In this document: piece by piece, positions 5,740-13,470 of the stretch
Layout: every line of letters begins with the position of its first letter
How positions within the stretch are numbered: the first letter of the stretch is position 1
Assembly (NCBI GenBank): GCA_002305575.1
Contig: DBPP01000037.1
Location: forward strand, 16,610-33,695
Source: Ruminococcaceae bacterium UBA1417
GTDB taxonomy: Bacteria > Bacillota > Clostridia > Oscillospirales > Acutalibacteraceae
Length of the DNA stretch: 17,086 bases
Direction of reading: 5' to 3'
Position numbers and translations under genes: made by a program
The notes under the pieces: model-generated
Told to the model about the DNA's origin: nothing
The model's database searches: none
Seen by the model: the letters and a program-made list of their open reading frames with translations, nothing else

Positions 5740-5770
5740 ATACTATGCACAGGCTGTCCGCAATGTGTTC
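5740..5770 (-). promoter_or_regulatory. SigE-like promoter of the cotJ operon
   Basis: On the minus strand ACATT (5766-5762), a 14-nt spacer and CATAGTAT (5747-5740) resemble the mother-cell SigE consensus (ATATT, about 14 nt, CATACAAT). It lies about 60 nt upstream of the cotJA start and overlaps the end of the preceding gene. cotJ in B. subtilis is SigE-dependent, which supports the reading. Confidence 0.5.
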
Positions 5771-6863
5771 ATTCCCCTCTGTTCTCGTCCTTTGGCGGCG
5801 GATTCTCGTGTTTCGGCCTCTGAGGCAGTATGCGCAGGAGCAGTACGGTGAGCACTGCGCCGAAACCGACGCTGAGCAGCGTTAGACCGACCGTCAAAAT
5901 CCGGTCTTCCCGGTCGTTGTTTTGCGACTGTGCATCGGCAAGGGCCTGCACACTACCGGCCGATATGGATGCGGGGTCTGTTCCACCGCTTTCGCCCTCT
6001 GCTGGGCCGCCGGCGTATGTGCCGCCGGATTCATCGGGCGAAGCGGCGGATGGGTTGGCATCTGTTTTTCCGCCGGAATTGGAACCGTCGGTCTCCGCGT
6101 CGCCTTTCTCGAGCCGTGTCACCGCCACGGTGTAGATGGATTTTGTCTCGCCGTCTGCGGCGGTGACGGTGAAGGTGAAGTCCACAGTACTGCCGCCAGC
6201 GCCGAGGTTCTTGCGATTGACGCGGACTGAGGCGCCTTCCGTCGGCGTAGCTTCAAAGGCGAGGGAAGCGCTGGAAAAGGGGACGTCGAGTGTGTAGTCA
6301 TAAATTTCCGGATCAAACGCCGGTACGAGCTGGCCAACCGGCGGCACAAGCGAAAGCAAGGCGCTGTCCGAAGAAGGCTCTGCCTGCAAGACTGGCTCGA
6401 CCTCCAACACCTCGGGCGCGGAAAGCAGCGTTTGTGCTTCCGGCGAGGCCGCGTCGGTCACCGTAAACCGCAGGGGCAGTGTGTCCGAAAGCGCATCTTC
6501 CCGTGTTCGAAAGGTAAAGCTGATGCGCCCGTCCTGCGGCGCTTTTTGTCCGTTTTTCGCCGTGTAAACCACGGAAATTTGCCCCTCCTGTGGGGAAATA
6601 TAGGTGTAGTCCCCGTCAAACGCCTCGGAAAACAATGCGCTCGCCTGTTCGATGTCGCCGCTGTCGTATTCGGCGATCAGCACAAAGGCTGCGAGGGATG
6701 GACATTGTATGCCAAGATCCACGCGAAACGTGCCGCCGCGTCGCACCGAATCGGGCGTTTGCGCTATATACAGGAGTGGTTCCGCCTGCGCCGTGGCCAC
6801 CGTGTTGCAAAATGCGGCGATGAGGACGAGGGCAAGTGCAATCCAGCCGGTACGGCGGCTCAT
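5769..6863 (-). CDS. Membrane-anchored surface protein, cohesin-like plus cadherin-like domains
   Basis: This 364-residue protein is exported and tail-anchored. Residues 1-27 form a signal peptide ending A-T-A-Q-A-E. Residues about 28-155 resemble a cohesin-type beta sandwich (P-D-S-V-R-R-G-G-T-F-R-V-D-L and later T-F-R-T-R-E-D-A). Residues about 168-252 fit a cadherin-like beta-sandwich (PF12733-type) domain with D-P-E-I-Y-D-Y-T-L-D-V-P and A-D-G-E-T-K-S-I-Y-T-V-A-V-T-R. A Gly/Ser/Glu-rich linker (about 255-320), a transmembrane helix (about 322-347) and a short charged cytoplasmic tail follow. Its start overlaps the stop of the XRE regulator (ATGA), so the two are co-expressed. No dockerin partner is visible. 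The domain names are judged from motif layout. Confidence 0.75.
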   Translation of the reverse strand: MSRRTGWIALALVLIAAFCNTVATAQAEPLLYIAQTPDSVRRGGTFRVDLGIQCPSLAAFVLIAEYDSGDIEQASALFSEAFDGDYTYISPQEGQISVVYTAKNGQKAPQDGRISFTFRTREDALSDTLPLRFTVTDAASPEAQTLLSAPEVLEVEPVLQAEPSSDSALLSLVPPVGQLVPAFDPEIYDYTLDVPFSSASLAFEATPTEGASVRVNRKNLGAGGSTVDFTFTVTAADGETKSIYTVAVTRLEKGDAETDGSNSGGKTDANPSAASPDESGGTYAGGPAEGESGGTDPASISAGSVQALADAQSQNNDREDRILTVGLTLLSVGFGAVLTVLLLRILPQRPKHENPPPKDENRGE

Positions 6864-7135
6864 GATTCTTTTTTGCTGTCGTGCGGTTGTACCGGCGCGT
6901 CCAGCAGACTGGCGTAGCTCACATCAAAAATCCGCGCGAAGGCGCGCAGCTCAATGTCCGTGACGTAGCGCTTGTTGGTTTCTATGCGCGTGATGGCGTT
7001 CTTATCCATATCCATACCGATGAGCTGCAAGCGATGGGCGAGCTCGCGCTGAGAAAGCTTGTTTTCTTGGCGCAATTCAATCAGACGGCCTGCAATCAGG
7101 TTGCGTCTACCGTCTTTTGCACAGGGCCTTGGCAT
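6860..7135 (-). CDS. XRE-family helix-turn-helix regulator
   Basis: This 91-residue DNA-binding protein has one XRE-type helix-turn-helix: the region around residues 15-72 contains I-E-L-R-Q-E-N-K-L-S-Q-R-E-L-A-H-R-L, the recognition helix region M-D-K-N-A-I-T-R-I-E-T-N-K-R and V-T-D-I-E-L-R-A-F-A-R-I-F-D-V. There is no sensor domain, only a short C-terminal tail. It overlaps the surface-protein gene by four bases. The divergent region next to it carries an inverted repeat that could be its operator (7163-7246). Likely an autoregulator of the two-gene operon. Confidence 0.88.
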   Translation of the reverse strand: MPRPCAKDGRRNLIAGRLIELRQENKLSQRELAHRLQLIGMDMDKNAITRIETNKRYVTDIELRAFARIFDVSYASLLDAPVQPHDSKKES

Positions 7136-7162
7136 ACTTTACCAGATCCTTTCCTGAGGGCG

Positions 7163-7246
7163 TTTTGTCCCTGTTTTGTAACCAATTTATGTATCTCAAA
7201 TTTTAACAGAGTCCCATCGAATGCCGGTTGTAAAAATGGGACAAAA
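7163..7246. repeat. Spaced inverted repeat TTTTGTCCC / GGGACAAAA
   Basis: TTTTGTCCC (7163-7171) and its exact reverse complement (7238-7246) are 66 bp apart, immediately upstream of the XRE regulator gene. A partial third copy (TGTTTTGTAAC) follows the first. The spacing is too wide for one dimer but suits two operator half-sites or DNA looping. Assignment to the adjacent regulator is an inference. Confidence 0.4.
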
Positions 7247-7474
7247 AAGGGAACGGTGTCGAAAAACAGTGCGTGGCCCGTGCAGCCGTATACGTCCCAC
7301 TGCGACCCGTATTGCTGTGTAGCCGAATGCGGCGCACAGGCCAGCTACTTCTGTTTTTTGTCAACGAAACCACTAAATTCAGAAATTGCAGCATATATTT
7401 TTTTCTAAACTGTTACAAATATTTTACGTTTTTGGGAACTTTACGTGAAATGTATGGAGATTTTTAAAGGATTG

Positions 7475-7483
7475 TGGTATACT
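7475..7483 (+). promoter_or_regulatory. Extended -10 promoter of the glycerophosphotransferase operon
   Basis: TGG followed by TATACT (7478-7483) is an extended -10 element; the -35 region (7455-7460) is weak. It lies about 115 nt upstream of the first gene of the plus-strand operon. Confidence 0.5.
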
Positions 7484-7606
7484 ATTCTGTAATTTGTGCG
7501 GCCGTTTTCCGCAAAACAGGCGGTTGAAACGGTGCGGGCGGTAAGTTGAAGCTGCGTCGAGCTGCGCAGCTGTGGGTTATCCATAAAGGAAGGTCAGAAG
7601 CTGCTT

Positions 7607-8824
7607 ATGAAAAAACAAGTATTGCTTTTGCTGATCGCCCTGTGTAAGGTGCTGTACGGCGCGGTATACGCGCCGTTCAAACTGCTTCCGGTACAGCGCA
7701 AGGTCGTCATGATCAGCAGGCAGTCGAATAAGCTGCGCCCGGATTTCGAGCAGATCGGCAGCGCGCTGCAGCAGCGCGATCCTTCGGTGCGCATCGTGTA
7801 CCTGTGCCGCATGATCGGCGATACGATTTGGTCGCGCATCGGCTATGGGTTTCATTTGCTGCGGTGCGCGGCGGAGCTCGGAACAGCCAGTGTTTGCATT
7901 GTGGACGGCTACTGCATCCCGGTCGGTGTGTTGAAGCATCGGAAGAGTTTGCGTGTTATCCAGGTCTGGCATGCACTCGGCGCGATCAAGAAATTTGGCA
8001 AACAGTCGCTTGCCGCGCCCGACGGGAGAGATCCGGATATTGCCGAGCGCATGGGTATGCACAAAAATTATGATTGCGTGCTTTGTGCGAGCCGGCGCAC
8101 AGCAGAAATCTATGCGGAGGCGTTCGGCGTTACACCAGAAAAACTGTGTGTGATCGGGCTTCCGCGCATCGATGCGATCCTCAAGATGGACCGTTCACGC
8201 TGCCGTCGCCGGTTTTACGCGGCGTACCCGGAGCTGCGCGGGCGCAAAACCATCCTTTATGCCCCGACCTTTCGGGAGGGCGTTCTGCCGGAACTCACTC
8301 CGGTTTTGCGCGCGGCAGCGGCGGCAGACGTCAACCTCATTGTGCGGCTGCACCCGCTGGACCGTGAACGTCTTGCGAAGCACCCGGAGGTTCCGCCGTT
8401 TCTTGAATGCGAGCAATTTGGTACTTTTACGCTGATGGCGGCTGCGGATGCGGTGGTGACGGATTATTCCGCCATTTCCATCGAAGCGAGCCTCATCCGC
8501 AAGCCGGTCTATTTTTATGTGTACGATCTCGAGGCGTATCGCGCAGCGCGCGGGCTGAATTTTGACCCGCTCGCGGAGATGCCGCACTGTGCGTCCAAGG
8601 ATTTTACAGTGTTGCTCGACCAGATCCTGCACGAGCCGTATGACTTTCAGAAGCTCGAAGCGTTCCGCGCGCAATTTGTCGAGACGAAGGACAAGCACAA
8701 CGTGGATCGCATTGTAAACCTTATCGTGCAATATCTCAATGAAGGAGTGAAAGCCCATGCAAGCGGCGCTGGCGTCCCTTATGCTGCGGTTCCCGATGCT
8801 TCGGATCGCGGCGCGCAAAGGTAG
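7607..8824 (+). CDS. CDP-glycerol glycerophosphotransferase family protein (first of three)
   Basis: This 405-residue protein has the TagB/TagF-type fold that transfers glycerol phosphate from CDP-glycerol to a lipid-linked or growing polymer at the inner membrane face. A hydrophobic N-terminus (about 1-30) suggests membrane association. Family motifs in order: W121-H-A-L-G-A, then I-G-L-P-R-I-D, Y-A-P-T-F-R-E, V-R-L-H-P-L-D and T-D286-Y-S-A-I-S-I-E followed by Y-F-Y-V-Y-D-L-E-A-Y. W-H-A replaces the W-H-G of the next two genes. AAGGAAGG lies 12 nt before the start. The frame runs 68 bp into the next gene, and its last 25 or so residues (A-H-A-S-G-A-G-V...) look unlike family sequence, so the stop may have drifted. 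Confidence 0.9.
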   Translation: MKKQVLLLLIALCKVLYGAVYAPFKLLPVQRKVVMISRQSNKLRPDFEQIGSALQQRDPSVRIVYLCRMIGDTIWSRIGYGFHLLRCAAELGTASVCIVDGYCIPVGVLKHRKSLRVIQVWHALGAIKKFGKQSLAAPDGRDPDIAERMGMHKNYDCVLCASRRTAEIYAEAFGVTPEKLCVIGLPRIDAILKMDRSRCRRRFYAAYPELRGRKTILYAPTFREGVLPELTPVLRAAAAADVNLIVRLHPLDRERLAKHPEVPPFLECEQFGTFTLMAAADAVVTDYSAISIEASLIRKPVYFYVYDLEAYRAARGLNFDPLAEMPHCASKDFTVLLDQILHEPYDFQKLEAFRAQFVETKDKHNVDRIVNLIVQYLNEGVKAHASGAGVPYAAVPDASDRGAQR

Positions 8825-10019
8825 GGGCTTTCTGCAGCGCCTGCGCTTTCGCCTGCGCACGGGTTTTCCGCGCGTGGATGGCAAGACAGTCGTTTTTGCC
8901 GCGTATGGCGGGCGCAGCTATGCGTGCAGCCCCAAGGCCATATATGAATACATGCGTGCGCAGCCGGAATTTCAGGATTTCCGGCTGATCTGGCTGTTTC
9001 AGGCGCCCGAGAAGTACCGATTTCTGGAGAAAGATCCGCGCACGACGGTGTACGCTTATGCGTCTCGTGAGGCAGATTGCGCGGTGGCGCGCGCCGGATA
9101 CTGGATCTTCAACGCCATGCTGCCCGATGCATGGACACCGCGCAGGGCGCAGGTGTATGTGCAGTGCTGGCACGGTACGCCGCTGAAGAAGCTTGGGCTC
9201 GATCTGGAGCGGTCGGAAAACGCGATGAACAGCATCCGTGAAATCCATGAGCGTTACCGGGACAACACGAGAAAGCTCGACTATTTCCTTTCGCCGTCAC
9301 CGTTTGCGTCGTCGGCGTTTTCTTCAGCCTGGGGACTTCGCGCCGCCGGGAAGGCGGACGCCCTGCTGGAACTCGGCTATCCCCGCAACGATTTTCTTTC
9401 TACCTATACGCAGACGGATGTGCAGCGGATCCGCGAAGCGCTCGGCATTGCCGGCTGTACCAAGCACGTCCTGCTGTACGCGCCGACCTGGCGAGACGAC
9501 CAGTACGATCCGAAAAAGGGGTATACATACGATTGTCCGGTCGATTTCGACCGCCTGCAGCAGACGCTGGGGGATAGCTGCATCGTGCTCTTTCGGGCGC
9601 ATTATCTTGTGGCCGACCAGTTCGATTTCAGCCGGTATAAGGGCTTTGTGCTGGACGTTTCCGGTGTGGACGACGTCAATGCGCTTTACGTGGCGTCGGA
9701 TGTGCTGATTACAGATTATTCCAGCGTTTTTTTTGATTATGTCAATCTTTGTCGGCCCATTATCTTTTATATGTATGATCTGGAGGCCTATCGCAGCCGG
9801 CTGCATACGTTCTACTTGGAGCCGGCACAGCTTCCCGGCGAGATTGTGCAGGATGAGGATGCGCTGGCGGCGGCTGTTCGCCGCAGTATACACAACGGCG
9901 AGGATGCGCGCGCAGCCGCGTTTCGGGCTGCGTTTTGCCCGAAGGACGACGGTCGGGCGGCAAAAAGAGTAGTGGAGGTTTTGTTCGATGATCAAAAAAA
10001 TGTTCAGCCAATTGCGTAA
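8757..10019 (+). CDS. CDP-glycerol glycerophosphotransferase family protein (second of three)
   Basis: This 420-residue TagF-type protein has the full motif series: W138-H139-G-T-P-L-K-K-L-G, S-P-F-A-S-S-A-F, E-L-G-Y-P-R-N-D, Y-A-P-T-W-R-D-D, F-R-A-H-Y and I-T-D320-Y-S-S-V-F-F-D. The two conserved His residues and the D-Y-S-S loop belong to the catalytic/CDP-glycerol site in the characterised family. The ATG at 8757 is preceded by AAGGAG (8742-8747) and lies inside the end of the previous gene in another frame. Its 3' end overlaps the next gene by 32 bp. The product probably primes or extends a poly(glycerol phosphate) chain. Which step cannot be told from sequence. Confidence 0.93.
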   Translation: MQAALASLMLRFPMLRIAARKGRGFLQRLRFRLRTGFPRVDGKTVVFAAYGGRSYACSPKAIYEYMRAQPEFQDFRLIWLFQAPEKYRFLEKDPRTTVYAYASREADCAVARAGYWIFNAMLPDAWTPRRAQVYVQCWHGTPLKKLGLDLERSENAMNSIREIHERYRDNTRKLDYFLSPSPFASSAFSSAWGLRAAGKADALLELGYPRNDFLSTYTQTDVQRIREALGIAGCTKHVLLYAPTWRDDQYDPKKGYTYDCPVDFDRLQQTLGDSCIVLFRAHYLVADQFDFSRYKGFVLDVSGVDDVNALYVASDVLITDYSSVFFDYVNLCRPIIFYMYDLEAYRSRLHTFYLEPAQLPGEIVQDEDALAAAVRRSIHNGEDARAAAFRAAFCPKDDGRAAKRVVEVLFDDQKNVQPIA

Positions 10020-12429
10020 AATGAAGTGGCGTGAACTGAGAAACCATTATTGGCCGCGCCTGCGGTATCCGACCTATTACCGCAAGCTGCCGATTGATGA
10101 CCATGCGATTTTGCTGGAAGCTTCACATGGAAGACAGATGCAGGGCAATATCTACTATCTTCTGAAGGTGTTGGCGTCGGATCCGCGCTACCGGGAGTAC
10201 CGCATCTATCTCTCCGCCCACAAAACAGTCGCCGAATCGTTCCGTGAAGCGCTGGACCGCGACGGACTCAACCGTGTGGAACTGGCTGTGGTGTTTACGA
10301 AAAAGTATATGCGGCTGATTGCTTCGGCAAAATATCTGATCAACGATACAACCTTTCTGCCGTTCTTTGTCAAGCGTCCGGAGCAGGTTTACCTGAACAC
10401 CTGGCACGGCACGCCGCTGAAGACACTCGGTAAAAAGGTGAACAACGACCTGCACAACATCGGCAACGTACAGAAAAACTTTTTCATGGCCGACTACCTG
10501 CTGTACCCGAATGTCTACACCATGAAGCATATGGTGGAGGACTATATGCTCGAGGACCTTTCCAAAGCCAAAATTTTGCTGGCTGGCTATCCCCGCAACA
10601 CGGCCTTTTTCGATAAAAAACGCGCGGCGGAGATTCGTGAAGAATTGGAACTCGCCGATAAACGGGTGTATGCGTTTATGCCCACCTGGCGCGGCGTTGT
10701 GGGCAGTGTGGACCGAAAAGCCAGCACGTATATACAGTATTATCTCTATGAGCTCGACAAGCGCTTGCATGAGGATGAGGTGCTTTATGTCAATCTGCAT
10801 CCACTGGCGCGCAAGGACGTGAGTTTTGCCGGTATGGCCCATATCCAGCCGTTTCCGGAAGCGTACGAGACATATGTGTTTCTCAACGCGGCGGATTGCC
10901 TGATCACGGACTATTCGAGCGTATTCTACGATTTCGCCGTCAGCCGGAAAAAATGCGTCCTGTTCACCTATGACGAGGCGGAGTATTTTGCGGATCGCGG
11001 CCTGTACCGCCCGCTTTCCGCACTGCCGTTCCCGAGCGTCAAAACCGTGGACGGGCTGGTAGAAGCGGTGCGTGCGCCGAAATCGTACGATGACACCGCG
11101 TTCCTGCGCGAGTATTGCACGTACGATAACGCGGAAGCCGCCGCGCAGCTTTGTGCCCGCGTGATCCTGAACGAGCCAAGCAGCGCCATTGAGGAGCGGG
11201 ACATGCCGTCGAACGGCAAGCGCAATGTGCTGCTGTATGTCGGCAACCTCGCGCAGAACGGCATCACCACCTCTGTGATGAACCTGCTGCGGAACGTGGA
11301 CCGCACGCGATACAATTTCTATTTTACCTTTGAAAGCGGCAAGGTGCGCGCCAACCGGGCGATTTTGCAGCATTTGCCGTCCGGCACACGCTACATTGCG
11401 ACGACGGGTAAGATTAACCTGACCTTCTGGCAAAAGGTGGTTTATCTGCTGTTTATGGCGCGTCTGTTTCCGCTTGCGCCGTATCTGCGCGTGATGCGCA
11501 CGGCCTATCCCATGGAGATTCGCCGCAATTACGGCGATGCGGTCTTCTCGGACGTGATCCAGTTCAACGGCTATGAAACGAAGAAAATCCTGTTTTTTGC
11601 CGCGTTTGATGCCAATCGTGTGATCTATGTGCACAGCGATATGCAGATGGAGATTCGCACGCGCGGCAATCAACGCAGAAATGTCCTGCGTTACGCGTAT
11701 GAAACGTATGATCATGTCGCTGTGGTGACGGAGGACATCGTGGAGCCGACCCGGAGTTTCCTCAAAAAGGACAGGCCTTTTGATTTAGGGCGCAATCTGA
11801 TTGCGGATCGTACAATCCGCAAAAAGGGCGAGAAGCCCATTGCGTTTGATCCGCAGACGCGCTGCAACGTGCCGTTCGAAACGCTGATGGACATTGTCGC
11901 GCGCGATGCGAAGCGCATCGTCAGCGTTGGCCGATTTTCTCCGGAAAAGGGCCACCGGCGCCTGATCGACGCGTTTGTGCGCGTGTGGCAGGAAAATCCC
12001 GCAAGTTATCTGATCATCATCGGTGGCAACCAACGCGATGGGCTGTACGGGCAGCTGTGCGATTACGTGTCTGCGCTGCCGTGCAGGGACCACATCGTTC
12101 TGATTCTTACCATGTCGAACCCTTTTCCGCTCATCAAGGCGTGCGACGGCTTCATTCTTTCCTCGTTCTACGAGGGCTTCGGCCTGGTGCTGGCGGAAGC
12201 GGATATCCTCGGGCTTCCGGTTGTTTCTACGGATATCACCGGGCCGCGGCGGTTTATGCAGGCGCACGGCGGCGTGCTGGTGGAAAACAGCGAGGCCGGC
12301 CTGGAGGACGGCCTGCGCAGGCTTCTGAACGGGCAGATCCCGAAGTTGCACATCGATTATGACGCGTACAACCGCGAGGCGGTTGAGGAATTCTACAAAT
12401 TGCTGGATAAGGATGGGAAAACAAAATGA
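9988..12429 (+). CDS. Bifunctional glycerophosphotransferase-GT4 glycosyltransferase fusion
   Basis: This 813-residue protein joins two enzymes. Residues 1 to about 390 are a CDP-glycerol glycerophosphotransferase domain with W139-H-G-T-P-L-K-T-L-G, L-A-G-Y-P-R-N, M-P-T-W-R-G, N-L-H-P-L-A and I-T-D308-Y-S-S-V-F-Y-D. After a short linker, residues 411-813 form a GT-B glycosyltransferase of GT4 type: L-L-Y-V-G-N-L-A-Q-N-G-I near its start, V647-G-R-F-S-P-E-K-G-H, and the donor-site E729-G-F-G-L-V-L-A-E737 motif. GGAGG (9974-9978) precedes the ATG. The stop overlaps tagD (ATGA). The fusion suggests one protein both extends a glycerol-phosphate chain and adds a sugar to it. The sugar and acceptor are unknown. 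Confidence 0.92.
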   Translation: MIKKMFSQLRKMKWRELRNHYWPRLRYPTYYRKLPIDDHAILLEASHGRQMQGNIYYLLKVLASDPRYREYRIYLSAHKTVAESFREALDRDGLNRVELAVVFTKKYMRLIASAKYLINDTTFLPFFVKRPEQVYLNTWHGTPLKTLGKKVNNDLHNIGNVQKNFFMADYLLYPNVYTMKHMVEDYMLEDLSKAKILLAGYPRNTAFFDKKRAAEIREELELADKRVYAFMPTWRGVVGSVDRKASTYIQYYLYELDKRLHEDEVLYVNLHPLARKDVSFAGMAHIQPFPEAYETYVFLNAADCLITDYSSVFYDFAVSRKKCVLFTYDEAEYFADRGLYRPLSALPFPSVKTVDGLVEAVRAPKSYDDTAFLREYCTYDNAEAAAQLCARVILNEPSSAIEERDMPSNGKRNVLLYVGNLAQNGITTSVMNLLRNVDRTRYNFYFTFESGKVRANRAILQHLPSGTRYIATTGKINLTFWQKVVYLLFMARLFPLAPYLRVMRTAYPMEIRRNYGDAVFSDVIQFNGYETKKILFFAAFDANRVIYVHSDMQMEIRTRGNQRRNVLRYAYETYDHVAVVTEDIVEPTRSFLKKDRPFDLGRNLIADRTIRKKGEKPIAFDPQTRCNVPFETLMDIVARDAKRIVSVGRFSPEKGHRRLIDAFVRVWQENPASYLIIIGGNQRDGLYGQLCDYVSALPCRDHIVLILTMSNPFPLIKACDGFILSSFYEGFGLVLAEADILGLPVVSTDITGPRRFMQAHGGVLVENSEAGLEDGLRRLLNGQIPKLHIDYDAYNREAVEEFYKLLDKDGKTK

Positions 12430-12833
12430 AAAGAGTTTTGACCTATGGTACGTTTGATTTGCTCCACTACGGGCACATCAATCTTCTCAAGCGCGCAAAG
12501 GCGCTCGGCGATTATCTGATCGTCGCGCTATCCACGGACGAATTCAATGCGGGCAAAGGCAAGGTGGCTTTCCACGATTACGAAACGCGCAAAATGATGC
12601 TGGAAGCCATCCGCTACGTTGACCTGGTGATCCCGGAGGAAACGTGGGAGCAGAAGATCAGTGACATCCAAAATTATCACGTCGATATTGTCGTCATGGG
12701 CAGTGATTGGGCCGGCAGCGACCGTTTCAATTACCTCAAGGATTACTGCGAGCTGGTCTTTTTGGACCGCACGCCCGGTATCTCCACGACGAAAATCAAG
12801 CACGACCTCGGCCTTGTCAAGGACGAAGCGTGA
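12426..12833 (+). CDS. tagD: Glycerol-3-phosphate cytidylyltransferase
   Basis: This 135-residue cytoplasmic enzyme makes CDP-glycerol from CTP and sn-glycerol 3-phosphate. It has the cytidylyltransferase signatures Y-G-T-F-D-L-L-H-Y-G-H-I-N-L-L (the H-x-G-H-type nucleotide site near residues 15-18) and R-T-P-G-I-S-T-T-K-I-K near the C-terminus, plus V-M-G-S-D-W. Its length is close to B. subtilis TagD (129). It overlaps the preceding fusion gene by four bases, so substrate supply and polymerases are coupled. It is the last gene before a strong terminator. Confidence 0.95.
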   Translation: MKRVLTYGTFDLLHYGHINLLKRAKALGDYLIVALSTDEFNAGKGKVAFHDYETRKMMLEAIRYVDLVIPEETWEQKISDIQNYHVDIVVMGSDWAGSDRFNYLKDYCELVFLDRTPGISTTKIKHDLGLVKDEA

Positions 12834-12835
12834 AT

Positions 12836-12890
12836 AAACGGCGCCCGGCCTGCGTACAATGGTAAAAAACGCAGGGGGCGCCGTTTTTTT
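12836..12890 (+). terminator. Intrinsic terminator of the tagD operon
   Basis: AAACGGCGCCC (12836-12846) pairs with GGGCGCCGTTT (12876-12886); an inner CCTGCGT/ACGCAGG stem extends it, and the stem runs into seven T residues (12884-12890). It lies directly after the tagD stop. Confidence 0.9.
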
Positions 12891-12926
12891 GATCTGTGCG
12901 TGCTCCGCCTGCGGAGGGGGATGCGC

Positions 12927-13397
12927 GTGAAGAAAAAAGAACTTTACGGCTACGGGATCGGCATCGTGGCGGCGGAGCTGGTCGGCTTGCTGGCGCAACT
13001 GTTTTCCGGCGCCGGCAGTGCGTTTTACGAAACGCTGCAGCAGCCGCCGCTTTCGCCGCCCGGCTGGGTTTTCCCGGTTGTCTGGACACTGCTCTACGCG
13101 ATGATGGGCGCGGCCTCGTACCAAATCTGGAGCAGCGAAGCCGATGGGCGGCGCGGCGCGCTGGTTTTGTATGCGGCGCAGCTTGCGGTCAATTTCCTGT
13201 GGACCATCGTCTTCTTCCGCTTTCGGTTGATCGGGCCGGCTGTCGCGGTGCTCGCGCTGCTGTGCGTGCTCGTGGCGTTGACGGCGCTGCGATTTTGGAA
13301 AATTCGGCCGAGTGCGGGGCTTTTGCTGGTGCCGTACCTCATCTGGATCCTGTTTGCGCTGTATCTGAACGTCGGCGTCTGGATTTTGAACACGTGA
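12927..13397 (+). CDS. tspO: TspO/MBR family membrane protein
   Basis: This roughly 156-residue membrane protein has five hydrophobic helices and the TspO signature Q-P-P-L-S-P-P-G-W-V-F-P-V-V-W-T-L-L-Y-A with later N-F-L-W-T-I-V-F-F and L-I-W-I-L-F-A-L-Y-L-N. Family members bind porphyrins and related ligands and affect tetrapyrrole or stress responses. I chose the GTG at 12927 because GGAGG (12913-12917) lies 9 nt upstream. An ATG at 12921 is only 3 nt from it, and the longer in-frame start at 12900 has no ribosome site. It stands alone between two terminator-like hairpins. Confidence 0.9.
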   Translation: MKKKELYGYGIGIVAAELVGLLAQLFSGAGSAFYETLQQPPLSPPGWVFPVVWTLLYAMMGAASYQIWSSEADGRRGALVLYAAQLAVNFLWTIVFFRFRLIGPAVAVLALLCVLVALTALRFWKIRPSAGLLLVPYLIWILFALYLNVGVWILNT

Positions 13398-13422
13398 AGC
13401 GCTGCGGCCGGCAGACAAAGCA

Positions 13423-13458
13423 GAAAGGTGGTATGCCCTTTGCGGCACACCACCTTTT
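13423..13458. terminator. Convergent hairpin between tspO and ybaK
   Basis: AAAGGTGGTATGCC (13424-13437) and GGCACACCACCTTT (13444-13457) form a 13-of-14-bp stem with a 6-nt loop. On the plus strand a run of six T residues follows 8 nt later. It sits between convergent genes and may serve both. Confidence 0.65.
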
Positions 13459-13470
13459 CAGCATGTTTTT

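Larger units (their letters stand above)
7136..7606. other. Divergent control region, no gene
   Basis: This 470-bp stretch separates the minus-strand XRE operon from the plus-strand teichoic-acid-type operon. It contains the TTTTGTCCC/GGGACAAAA inverted repeat, the extended -10 promoter at 7475-7483, and a 5' leader of about 115 nt with a 12-bp palindrome AGCTGCGCAGCT (7560-7571). The short open frames in it show no family resemblance and lack ribosome sites. I recognise no riboswitch. Confidence 0.6.

Noticed and set aside
7560..7571. Palindrome in the leader of the transferase operon as a riboswitch
   Set aside because: It is a short 12-bp palindrome without the conserved core of any riboswitch class I know, and has no T run to make it a terminator.
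10123..11715. 530-residue minus-strand frame inside the third transferase
   Set aside because: The composition (His/Arg/Val-rich) is typical of antisense shadows. The plus-strand protein shows complete motifs.
12528..13448. 306-residue minus-strand frame across tagD and tspO
   Set aside because: It spans two well-supported plus-strand genes and a terminator, so it is not credible.
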